A stretch of DNA of 64,000 nt from NCBI GenBank assembly GCA_036897445.1, contig JAYMTL010000047.1, positions 1-64,000 of the forward strand, read 5' to 3'. The position numbers were made by a program, and so were the translations under genes. The DNA is from Pelargonium tetragonum. Taxonomy: Eukaryota > Streptophyta > Magnoliopsida > Geraniales > Geraniaceae. The notes under the pieces are model-generated. The model saw nothing but the letters and a program-made list of their open reading frames with translations. It ran no database searches and had not been told where the DNA came from. Below are positions 48,770 through 60,761 of this stretch, piece by piece (positions within the stretch are counted from its first letter, which is position 1; each line of letters opens with the position of its first letter).

Positions 48770-49490
48770 CTGTATCTTGCTGTTAGCTTTCTTAGCCTTG
48801 ATTTTAGCTTTATACTACCCGTATTCCTGTAGCCGTGTGTATAGTAGTTTGTATTATAGTATTTGTATAGAGTTTATAATAATAGATAGTAATTTATAGT
48901 CTATAGGTTATAGTTCTTCCTTTATTAGTTATAGTAAGTTCACTAACGAAGGGTCTTAGGAATGAGTTCATTAACTTTAATAGATAAGAGTGTATAAGAG
49001 AGTTCTAATTGTTATAAGGAGTATTACCTCTTGCCCTATGGTTTGCTAATGAGGATAGAGCTTTAACTGTATAATGGTATAGTCCTAGTTACCGACTGAC
49101 ACGTAGTAAAGAAGGTTAACGCAATACAGTTACTAGATAGTGTATACTTACTTTATGATACCCAACTGACTTAAACTTCTTTCTTGACTTAGCAATTGTT
49201 TTCTTAGTTGACTTATCTTTCCTTCTCGACTTAACAGAAACAGGAGTAAGAGCTAGAGCAGGAACAGAGGCAATAGCAGAAGCTGTAGCTATAGAAGGGT
49301 TATACGCTTATGGGCTATACCTGTCTTGGTGTTACGGGTTACTACTGTACTATTGTAGTTTACTATACCTAACCTAATTGTATTTGTTATTTTATAGGTA
49401 TTAGTAAGTATATGTATTATAGCTTGTATTAGTTACTTAATAGATAGTTTTATACAGGTATATATATAGTAATATAGTAGAAAAGGCTTT
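48770..49490 (+). repeat. Dispersed repeat tract, plus-oriented copy B
   Basis: Segment 49012-49084 aligns with 3418-3487 over about 70 bp at roughly 70% identity, including CTTTAACTGTATAATGGTA. It continues into TACCGACTGACACGTAG and AAGGTTAACGCAATAC, which match the minus-oriented copy near 15.85 kb. From 49159 to 49374 the plus strand has 72 codons without a stop. There is no ATG, and AGAGCTAGAGCAGGAACAG and GCAGAAGCTGTAGCTATAG inside it repeat words of copy A. This is the best-preserved copy. Confidence 0.6.
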
Positions 49491-50340
49491 AAATAGCTAA
49501 AATGTACAATCAAAAAATCACTTTGCGGGTTAGCACAGGTTTGACTTCATTTAAATAGGCTTAGAATTGATTTTGGTATTACTACAAGAAAGATTTGTGC
49601 TTTAATTCCTTTTGTTTATTTGCTCCTAAAGGTATAATTTATAGTTTATGCTAGAAAAGGAAATGAAAAAATTCTAGGTATAAAGTAAAGCCTGTAAGAG
49701 ATAGCTCTAACTTCTCCTCTGTTAAAGTTCTTTGTTTAAGGATTTTCTAGTGCAAAAATTTCTATTAGTTTAAAAGAAATAATACCTAAAAGAGTGTGCC
49801 TAAAATACACAGGAGTATTGGTAAAGCTAACAGGTTCTGAACAAGGCATACAACAGATTAGGAAAGGTGCAGGAATTCCCCCAAAGATTCTAGCATCGGC
49901 TGAAGCCAATACCCTCGGTAAATTAAAAAGTAGTTAGATTCATTTGTACGCGTTTTTTTAATTATGACTCAATTTAGAAAGATAGCAATTTCGCGAAGGT
50001 TTCTTGGCTAGCTAAGTTTCTAATTGGGTTTTGGAATTCATTAATGCCTCATCTCCAAATAGTATCGCATTGGTTTACTTGGTAGAACTTAAACTTATTA
50101 GTACATGCTATTCCCGAAACAAAGGACGGATACTGGCTACATTTTAGTATTACTCCTACTTGGAACTCTAATAACTCAATAATTTCTACTTGATTGAAAC
50201 CCCTCCGAAAACTTGTACACATTTTTCTTTAAACATTCTAGTGGCACAGAATCCCAAAAATCGGAAATCTCTTAGAACTTTCATTAGAAACTAACAAAAC
50301 AAAGGGGACACTTTCTCCAGGAATTTGATAGGTAAGCTCC

Positions 50341-50355
50341 TTAATTACATTACCT
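50341..50355 (-). repeat. 15-bp dispersed word, copy 3
   Basis: Identical to 28776-28790. It opens a pyrimidine-rich stretch (about 50390-50550) with many CTTC, TTCC and CTTT words and few GC motifs, which may be another weakly preserved minus-oriented tract. Confidence 0.65.
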
Positions 50356-51066
50356 GTGAGCCTATACCTTTCTTCAGAAATAGACCCTTCTTATCTTCGA
50401 TACCTCTTACTCTAGCTTTAGTCTTGTTTTCTTATGCCTAACTTCTTCCTCTTAATAAGCCTCCTTTCTATTGCTCTTTGTTAACTAAACTTGATAAGAA
50501 GCCCTTTCCTTTTTTACTGCTTTACTAGAAACAAAACCTTTAGCTTTTGAGCCATCTTGCTTTCTAAAAAAGTAAGGCTAGAACTTGAACTATAATTCTC
50601 AAAAATGCCAATTAAAAGGAACCTGATAAGCATTTAACGGAGTGGTAACACGAAAACTCTACTCGTATTTTATTTAAATGTCTGAGAAATTTTATATAGA
50701 ACCCTTGTAAGACTCCTTTTTAAAATCAAGTAGTCATAAGGGCGTTTAAGCTACTTCCCAAAAGCCCTACCCTATTCTCCCTAAGAATAGCCTAGTATCA
50801 CAAAAATCTCAGATTTACTGTTAAAAGAATAAAAGCTTAAAGGTTTAGTACAATATCCAATTAGGGGGCCTGCTAGCTCTAAGAAATATTAGGCGGGGGT
50901 ACCTCTTGCAAATAAAACAACAAAATATCAGGACTTAAATAGCACCACCTACACCCTATGAAGAGTTCTAAACTAAAAAAAATAGGGATACCCTTTAGAA
51001 TTAGTATGTGCCTAACTTTATTAATTATCAAATGAGTAAGGGAGGGCTAAAGTGAGTCTATATACA

Positions 51067-51080
51067 TTATACCCCCCCAG
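51067..51080 (+). repeat. C7 homopolymer after ATTATA
   Basis: ATTATA followed by seven C and AG, matching 2716-2730 except for run length. The sequences beyond the motif differ. Confidence 0.7.
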
Positions 51081-54000
51081 TTCTTTTTTATAATTGGATA
51101 CATACTATCAGTCCCTTCTTCCCTAGTCTTTCTTTAGTCTAAAAAAGGACTTTCTTTCTATACAAGGACATTGCCGATTAGTATATAGGGAATATGGGAA
51201 AAGAAGTCAATATCGGGAGCAAGACTTATTACCTTTTTACGAGTAATACAGATAGGTAAAAGTTATCTATATCCCCCGGAAGTTCTACCTTATTAAATTA
51301 AAGTTAGTTTTGGAATAATATAATAAAAGAAATATAAGAGAGTAAGCCGGTAGTCAATTCAATAAGAAAGCTAAGAATCCTTAGATTTCGTTCTAGTACT
51401 TTGCCAAATTCGGTCCAAGTCTTCCCAATAATTTTAATTAAAGAAAGAATTCACTTAGATAAGGGATTCCTTTAGAATCTCGGTATCATACAAGTAAGTT
51501 AATTCACAATCAGTCAGTACGATTCCTCTTTTTCAGGAAAACTCTGTTAAAGTGAGAAGATGCTCGCAGGTTCTAAGCTCGTCTCGGGACGGGAGGTAAA
51601 TTCTTTAATTTGTATTACTCAGTTTGTATCTTATACTTGAGTAAAAAAACCTCCGGGATAACCTTACTAAACAGAATTTGCCTTTGATGGTTCCAAAGTG
51701 GGTAGGAATATCAGGAGTCTGCTAACACGATGCGAACCCAATTTTTCAGGGGTCCTTGATTTCATGACGAAACTAAAAAGGGGTTCATATCTCGCTCTAA
51801 GAGGTACTAAGAACTTCAGGGTTTTCCAAGTCTCAATAGAAAGACCTATTATATAAAATAAAAAAGTCTTGATTAGTTGAAAGATTTATGCCAGATAAAG
51901 GAAACTAGAGTTTATTTCTATAGGATTCTCACATGTGTAGTGTATAATATTCAAATGAAATCACAAAAAGGGCACCACCCCCAGGGTCTGTTAAACGAAA
52001 CAAACTTTTATTTATACTTCATTTCTTCATTTTTTTTTTCATTGCCCGCAGTTTGATCGCGAAAATTACCAACAATATTGACAGAAAAATAGCTCAGAGA
52101 AATGCCAAGGGTTCTAAGAATTATGTTAAAGAATCCGGGTTTAACTCTTTCTATAAATTCCAGTAAATCTAAAGGGCTTCTAAATTCCGTTATCCTATCT
52201 CTAAAGTAGGTAAGTTTCTCTTATTTAAGCTTATACTCTAAAACAAAATTTATATTAAGGGTAACTGTAGTATAAAGGACTTGCTATTTTATACCCTTTA
52301 CTATGGGATTCCTACACGCCGGGCAGGCCCTCAATTAATACTAGGATAGAGCTCCGCTAGAGTTTTACAAAGAACAAAAAGGGTCCAATAACTATAAGTA
52401 AGTTAACTTATATTCAATACGTTAGGCGTTTGTATTACATCATCGGTACAGAATGTGAAGTTTCGCAAAATCCTGTCACACTAGATCTCAAGGTCTTACT
52501 TTTTAGAAAGGAAGAGAGAAAGTCTAAAAAAATTGATTCTACATTTGGTATCCTTCCATACTACTAAATGGCAAGTCAAAAGCGGCTTATTCCTCTTGCA
52601 AAGCCCTCAAAAATCTTGCATTTTATCCCATGAATACCCCTAACTCTAGCTGTGGTAATTAATGCTGGATATCCCATTTCCTATATCCAACCTAGCAGGT
52701 TAGAGCTTAAAAAAGCACCCGTTATTCAAAGGAATCCAAACTTGTTTTTACACTTTAGTCTAAGAAATTCTAAACGGTAGGTCCGCGCTCGTTGAAGAAA
52801 GTACAGCAACCCCTTAATTAAGTACGTCCAGATTACTCTACAGGAGTCTTCAGATAAAGTTATATAAATGAATCAAGATCAAAAAAAAGCTTTGCTTCAT
52901 ACCCTTTTCCATGCCCTAAAGCAAAAGTAAGTCTACCTCGCGGTTCTCTATAACGCTCATTTTAGACATTCTAAAAAACCCACTCTTAATAAATTAGGAT
53001 AACGGATTCCTAAAGAAACCCAGAAAAGGTTCCTTATCTACTTTATTTCATTTTATGCGCTTCAAAAGAAATCAAGCTCACTAGAAACTCCTATGGGATT
53101 TGAACTTACGGTTTAGAGGATTTCTATTGGCTGTTTTGCCTTCAATGAAAGATGTCAACTAACTAATAGGCTCCTTTTATAGGCGCTTAAGATCTTACTT
53201 CTATTTTTAGTCGCAGGTAAATCCGTTCTTTATCTAAGTGATTTTCATTCCCCCTTTTATTGGTTTTGTAACGTCAAGTACTTGGGATTTCAAATCTAGG
53301 TTCTTTTTTATATTTACTTACGATTTTAGCTCCTACTTTATTTCTAGTGGATGCCCTCTTTAATCTGACCAGCTGTTTTCTATGAAGTAATATTTGGATA
53401 AAAGTAAGGCCAGGGGCCTATAGGAATAAGATGTATAACTAGTTCGAAAGGAAACCTTTAGGTTACTAGGAATTCCTCTAGAATATCCATTACTGAAATT
53501 CTCCGCCGCTGGGAGCCACTTTTCATTTTAGCGAGCAAACAAAAAAATGACTTTATGGGCTCTTAGCTTTTGTTTGATTTGACTGACTTTCTACTCATTA
53601 CTCAAAAATGTATCTCTAGCTATCACGAGGGAATGTAAGGGATCCCTCAAAATTGCAGGAATTCTACATTTACACTGCCGAGCAAAGGGGTAATACACTT
53701 CCAAGACTTTGAAATAAAAGGGAGTATACTTTAGATAACCCTTGTTTTAAAACTTCGGCAATTTAGTAAAAGGGGTTCTAATCAAAATGAAGGGGACCCG
53801 TGTTTAACAACTTAACAGGGTTTTAATACTTACAATTTTTTTGCCTATCTACTTTCTTTATCAAGTACTTCAGTTTGCTGTAAAGCTCTTTTTTTGGAAG
53901 TGAAGTAAAGATTTACTCATTCTGTATTTAACAAGCTTGCCAAGTATTTTAGCCTAACGGAATCCCTAGTAAATGGAAATGGTCATTGGTAAGTAAGTAG

Positions 54001-55263
54001 TATGGATATCCTCTTTTTACTCTTTTTAGTTTATAGCATAGCAAGTGCGAAATTGGTTAGTATATAGCGCAGTACAGGTGAAAAGAGTGAGAGGTTGAGT
54101 TGTACAAGCCTGTTGATAAGGATCTTCTTTTGTGTAATTCTAGCGACGAGTGCACAGGAATTCTTTTAGAGTCTATAGTAATTATAAAAATAGACCACTA
54201 ACTCTCCAGTTATTATAAGTATAAGGCAACAGAAGTCTCTTTTAATAAAAAGGTTTATACTTTGGTAAAACATTGTCTCTTGCTCCTTTTTCAAAATAAT
54301 CCTATATTGAAACCGGTTCAGTATAGTATCTAACATTTATCGAGATCTATAGATAGCATACTCTAAAAGGTAGCAGCATACTAATGGATACATTCATGTT
54401 GTATTGTTGGAAACTTAAAAGGAGTCTTTAGGTTTCGTAACTATCGTACTCCTAAGCCAATCTGCTATAGTTTGTAGTAAGGATCAGATAAAAAAGAGGT
54501 AAGACTTCCATAGAAGATAATTAGCTAAAGAAGAGTCTCGAGTCTTTAGAAAGTATTGAACTTTCGTTTTTTGGTAACTAGTTTTCATAGGGGTATACAT
54601 AAGCCCTTGATTTTGTGTTGCTATGCTATCGCAGCCTTGTCGAGTATATTACAAATCTAAAAAGTATAAAAACAGCGAGCTGGCTTTATAGAATTAAATT
54701 ATGCGCTTTACGTATTTTACTTGTAAAACTTCGTGCTGTTTAAATACAAGAAATTCGTTAAAAGTATAGGTTATTCGTTAGGTTCAAAATTTCCCTACCC
54801 CGATCTTAATCTTAATAAATATAAGAGTCTTAGTCAGAATTGCGCGAGATATAAATCTTACTAATAACACGGACACCAGGTAAACTCTCCTATAATAGAG
54901 GGGGCGCCTTTAACTATATCTTTCTTGGCTATAGTGTACCCTTTTAGTAGTCAAGTGTCATTAAATACTTTCATTCATCAGTGAGGACCCTTGTTTACTC
55001 CATCTATATCTATATGCACTAGCAAAATTCACCTTGTTCTTAATATTGTATTTCTAACCAAATATTAGAGAAGATAAAAATCCCTAGGAGGATCCCGTGT
55101 TAAAGTCTATAATCTATCTATGAAATCGTGTTGTCCCGAAGCAATATCTTGGAAACTGAGCAACTATTGCATTTTATAAAGTGGTATCAGTAAATGCAAA
55201 GAGGATCTAATTTTATCAGGAAGATTCTAGAACTCCATTTTCTACTTGCCTTTTTCGCGGCTT

Positions 55264-55320
55264 GTAAGACGACTTGAACCTTTGACATGCGGATTCCACG
55301 AACCGGTGCTTTATTCTTAC
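55264..55320 (-). pseudogene. Short tRNA-like structure, possible tRNA relic
   Basis: On the minus strand GTAAGA and TCTTAC (55264-55269 with 55315-55320) close a 57-nt structure. Inside are a small stem CGG/CCG whose loop contains GTG at an anticodon-like place, and the T-loop-like segment AAAGGTTCAAGTC. The 16-mer CATGTCAAAGGTTCAA is shared with the hairpin at 29646-29678 on the opposite strand. The flanking arms do not pair well, and a 16-base match alone can arise by chance in a window of this size. I list it as a weak tRNA-like relic. It overlaps the start of the longest open frame in the window, which is a further reason to doubt that frame. Confidence 0.22.
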
Positions 55321-58300
55321 GGAGCTTCCTTTTCTCGATCTATAAACCGAAACCCTATATACCTACTTCTTATAGTTAGTATACCTCTCTACTTAGGGTT
55401 AGGGAATGAAAGTCTAGTTAAGAAAATTAGAAAAGGACTTGGCTCAGAGGAAAGGAAGCGCCTCCCTATTCCTCGTTTACCCTTTAACCTCCTAAAAGAG
55501 GAAAAGGCTTCCCCGCTTTTATTAGACCCAAAACTTACTTTATACTTAAGACCTATTAGAAAAAGTAAGAGATCCTGTCGAGTTACCGGGGAGAAATCTT
55601 ATATTAAACTAAGTGAGCTTTTAGCTTTTGGTTAAAGACCTTTATTGAAAGAAAAATCCTCCACAGGATTAGCTACGGGAGCCAGGAAATTAAAGAAAAA
55701 GGCATTTTCTGGAGAAAGTCTTGAGTCTATATATTGCACACGATTATACATTGCGAAAGCGCACCCTACGGGATTGCTAAACCCTTAATAAAGCAGATAC
55801 TAAGAGTAAAGGGCGAAGAGGGACACTTTTTACGGATAAAATATCCTACCAAACCAAAACCCGTTCTTTTCTTTTGTAATAGAACTTGAGTTCATTAAGT
55901 ATGGATTACAAAGAGCCTCTTATTTAGATTTTATAACATAGCTGCTGAGTTTTACACGACGTATTTCCTTTTTGATGCTGTAGCCTCGGTCTTGTGAGCG
56001 GAAACTCCCGAGGGACTCCTCTTCTTTTAATTGTTAGAACTACAGCACTTATGTTTTAGCTTTGAAAAGCTTTTACTACAAATACAAAAAGATAAAATGG
56101 GGCGAAACTCCTGTATTTTTATCCCGTTCTTCTAAATGCAGTCAGTCGTCAGGAAGACCCCTCTATTACCCAGTAAGCTATAACCACACTAAAAGAGGGC
56201 GCTCTTTGCAGAATTACTCAAGCATGAAACTTTCCCAGTTAGTCTTATATACAAGAGAGAAATCCTTGTTAATTTATTATATTTACTAGACTTAAAATAA
56301 GGATAGTATAACACGTAGTATTTTCGTGAATTCAGTTGACAATAGAAAATGATGAGTAGAACCAGAAGACAAGGCTTAACTTAAATAGAGTTCTATATAA
56401 GTGGAATGCGCGAGAACGTGGTAAAAAGACATCAATAATCCAGTAAATCCTCCTTTGATCCAGGGAATCTAGTCTATGCTCTAACCGGAAACGAGATGCG
56501 TAAACCAATTTCTACTCGACTTCTTAATTTCCAAAACGAATCGTTATTAAAAGATCCAAGTACCAAATATGAAATGTGTTAGTCAACAAACTTCCGTGAA
56601 ATTCGATATTCAACAAAAGGGATAGTCAATATTACAATCTAGAAAGATAGAAAGAGGAACCTCTATGTTTATATATAACCCTTCACATGGAAGCTACAAA
56701 TCCTTTACGAACTACCCACAGGAGGATTTCACAAACAAGACTACAAGAAATAAAGCGCACTTTAGGGGAGGAGGATTTGAGAGAATATTATAATATTCTG
56801 AGACCCCCCTAAAAATGTAAAAAAAATCTTTAAAGAAGGGGCCCCTCAGATCTTAGAGTCTATAAAGTACTCTGAAACCGGAAAATTCTTAAAGTAGAAC
56901 TGGTATAAATAAACCATAAGATATGCTATAGAATTCTTATTTGCTCTCAAACCGGCAAGAATTTTTGTATTCTAGAAGGAGTCAAAATAAGTTATCATTT
57001 AGTAATAAAAGTCAACCTATTTATTAGGGCCCTTTTTATGACCCTTAGAAAAAGAGATACCTAATTATATAGAGGCACAAGAACAAATACAGAAGGAGAT
57101 CCTTTTATAAGAGCTCCGCGTCTTTTTCTAGGATATATGCTCAGTATAACTTTTTTGTATTACAGAAAGCCCTTAATTCAAAATTTCAAAAGGAGTGTGA
57201 GTGTGCTAACGGATTTTCAGGTGATAGAACCACTTCTAAATACGGAATATTCCAAATACAGGGACTCTTTAATTTAAGTGGCTCCACAAGGACTGAATCA
57301 GATATTCTCCTTTTTCCTTTGTAGTATTGCAAGGTAATACTTCTTTTGCCTTGATTCTTAAGCGTATAACGGGAAAAACTCAAATTCCAGGGCTCCTTTT
57401 GGACCTGGTAGATTGGCATTGCAATATTTTCCTAAAAGACCCCAGGAACTTACTACTTTGTGTGAAGTATTTTCTAATTAAAAGGTTCTATATATACGTA
57501 AGAATTCCTTTTTTTCTTTTATTTGATTTAAGAGTAACTGGGGTTTCCTCGATGACTTATATTAGTCGACTCTTTACGTTCAGGACACTCTTATTCGAAC
57601 TAGACTAACTTATATTTTGATACTTGACTCGTAGCATAGAACTGCTCTAGTTTTTCTACTCTTAATTTTCAAGGAGCTACACAAATTCTACGGGTATCCC
57701 ACTCATAGTTAAAGTTATATCTAAGGATCACGCGCCTTATTACAGTAAAAAAGAATGCCCGAAATCCCTTAGTTTAGTATGTGCCCCAAAGTAAGAATTT
57801 TTGGCTCTTCCTTTTAGAATATAGTAACTGTGTTACAGACCCTTCATTCAAAAATACTGAATGGGAAATGGAAACGTTTCAAGAAAAGTCAGAAATCCGG
57901 TATTAAGGACCCTCGTAAGTAAGGAATAATCCTAAATTAAGAGCACAACTTTCCCTAATTAGTCTAAGCGCCATATTTATGAGATAGATTTTTTTCAGTC
58001 CTAATCTTATAAAACTTCCTTAAAAAGACTACAGTAAAAGACCTTATAGCTTTCAGGGAGGTATGGTAGCAAAGCAGCCTGGGTTTCTTAATAAGTTTTC
58101 CTTTTTTTGCTTCTCAAAAACAAAGTAAACTTGAGTTCTTTGGGTTTTTGAGATACTTGTACATTAGAGTTTTGGGTATCTAAGTAGGTTCATTTTGCTT
58201 ATAGGGCGTATAGAGATTCCACTTTCTTTTTGCTTTTTGAAAGTATATTGGTGATCGGTGAAAATTTCGGATTTCAAAATAGATTTTGGCTGTACCTTGA

Positions 58301-60718
58301 CTGGGAAACTTTGCTTTTACCTACCCAGTGTGATACTATAACTTACAAGTCTACAATACTTATAATTAATCAACTAAAAGGAGTCCCTATACAAGTTTGT
58401 TTCTGCACAACACCAAAGTCTTACAAATAGGTATCTCTAATAACAAGGTTCGTTAGGAACATAAAATTTTATTGGACATACTACCCTGAAAACTACGGAA
58501 GCCCACTAGACAGTAACGAGAGGTCCATATTTAGAATTGAGTGCCTTTAAGAAGTTACTATAACTATGATTCATCATAAGAAAAGCACAATATTAAATAA
58601 AGGTGAAAGAGCTTTTTTCAAACAAATAAGATAACTCCGACAAGAATCCCTTCTTTGGTAGTATATAAAGGTTACTTAAATTTCGGGGATAATATAAAGA
58701 AGATAAGAGGGCAATTGCTTATAGAAGGAAGATACACTCCACTAAACTAATAAGTATCGAAGATATTTTCTTGTTTTTTAAAGACTTGAAACGAAGCCCT
58801 TGTTGAGAAAGACCCCCTTTTTAAACTCTGGCATCCTTGTGAATTCAACTACATTTGAAACTTTTTTTGGAAGAACCTTGGCTGTCCACGACCCACAAAT
58901 TTACCAAGGTTTCCTTTTCAATACACTATACGAGAATTCTCATTATTAAAAGGGTCTCCTACCAGGATCCTGTAATAGATTAGACGGAACAACAAAACTT
59001 TACATACCATAGATAATTATTGTTTAAAAAAGAAGATTCTGGACAAAGTTTTCATAAGTGTTACATCCACCTACCTCATAGAAACCCTTTAACTGCTATT
59101 GTGAAAGAAATTTTATAGGAACCTTTCTAAAAGGCATACTCCGTATGTTATAGCCTAACTGACCAAAGAATCAAAATTTAATGTTCTTGATGAAGGATTG
59201 CCCTAACAGGACGAAATGAAGTAAGTGGATTCTTTTCTTAAAATGGAATGAGATTCTAATTATCTAACAAGTCTTACTGGGATAAATTTCATTTTACTTC
59301 ATTTCAAAGAAGGAATATAAAGAAGATAGAAATTCCCTTTTTCTAACGGACTCCTAACAATATAACATAAAGCTTAGCTTAACAAGGATATTAGAATTTT
59401 AAGGGAAAGTCGAGTTTTTATTACACCATTCCAGAAGGCCGGGTACAAAAGGGATTCCTGTTGAGTAATTAGGTTCTTCAGAATATTTAAAATAAAAGTT
59501 TCATGCCTATTTTTTATGAGACAAATAGGTAGATACAAACTTTCTAACTTAGCTCTATTTTGAGGAGAGACCCTCAGTTAATCCCCTAGAAAGCTTTCTT
59601 AACTTGTTTGGCAAAGAAGAATTATTATAATATTTCATTGCGTAATCACCCGCAACAGGCTATATAGCAAAGGAGTAGGAGTGTACGATTCTTTTTTGGC
59701 TTTTTCAATTTCATTTAGATAAAGAGCCGCGCTTCTTCTAGCACACCAACTAAAAGAGGGAGGACTCTAGCAAAAGCTTGTAATTCAGGGCATCCAAAAA
59801 GAAGTATACCCGGTATAGAAAGAACTAAACCTGGTAGTAAGGGAAAACGGAATCTTTAATTAAGATTTTTCTTGCGTTTTTATATATTTAATTATTATAC
59901 TTGATTTTAAACAGTTTATGCCACCTTTGATAAAACCAATAGAAAGAATATTGTAGATTGTAGAATCTAGTCATATACTTATCTAGGTATTCCAAAATGT
60001 TTGAAACCAGAATAATTAGGGATCAAATTCAAAAAGAAAGCCTATTCTAAACTGAATAAATTCAGAAGAATTCCCCCTAACCTTCACTTGGTCGAAACCC
60101 AGAATCCTGTATAAACATTTCAAAATCTTTCTTTTGCAAAAGGGTTCTAAAACTTTGTCAAGATTTTTTGTTATATTCTTTGTAGTCGTAATTTATCGTC
60201 AAGGGTTCCCTACTATATTATAATTATAGTGCAGGAGTAAAGATTTAAACAAATTCCTAGGCTTTCTGCCAAAGAATTCTACACTTGATTCCCTGTTAGT
60301 CTTATAAAAATTTTTTTACTTCATGGATTGAGACACCTAAAATATATACAAGAAGCCAGAACTTATACAAATTAAAAGCTTGGGGTCCTCCTTGGGTAAA
60401 GACATAGATTCAAATCCTTGTAAAATTTAGATTTTAATGTAAGGAGTTTTCAGGCGAGAAATAAAACCTTTACCAAATCCCGAAAACCATACACAAGCCT
60501 ATACTAACTGCTGATATAAGCTACGAAAAAAGCCTTAACTCTTCTTAAAGTGGATCCGAAATTTTAGTATTTAGAGAAGAGTTGAAATTATCAAATTTAT
60601 ATCCAACTTTAAAACAGGGATTTTCCTTAGATTAATTAGAGTTGGGCGGGAGTAGGGGTTTTTGCTATAAAGGAAAGCGCTATGCTAGCTAGTTAGCCCC
60701 GAATTATTAATATAATAT

Positions 60719-60761
60719 AAAGGGAATCCCTGCTGTCACCGAGAGCTGACAGGAAGCTCTT
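60719..60761. repeat. Cluster of short overlapping inverted repeats
   Basis: AGGGAATCCCT is followed by CTGTCA (60733-60738) pairing with TGACAG (60747-60752). AGAGCT (60742-60747) can alternatively pair with AGCTCT (60755-60760). The stems are mutually exclusive, so an RNA could switch between them, but each stem is only 6 bp. Confidence 0.4.

Noticed and set aside
53081-53180. tRNA-like T loop on the minus strand (GTAAGTTCAAATCC)
   Set aside because: The T stem has two A-C mismatches and no acceptor or anticodon arm could be fitted.
55246-55635. Longest open frame, 129 codons, plus strand
   Set aside because: It starts with TTG, begins antisense to a tRNA-like relic (which explains its EPLTC-type peptide) and shows no known domain. 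One or a few frames this long are expected by chance in 64 kb at this composition.
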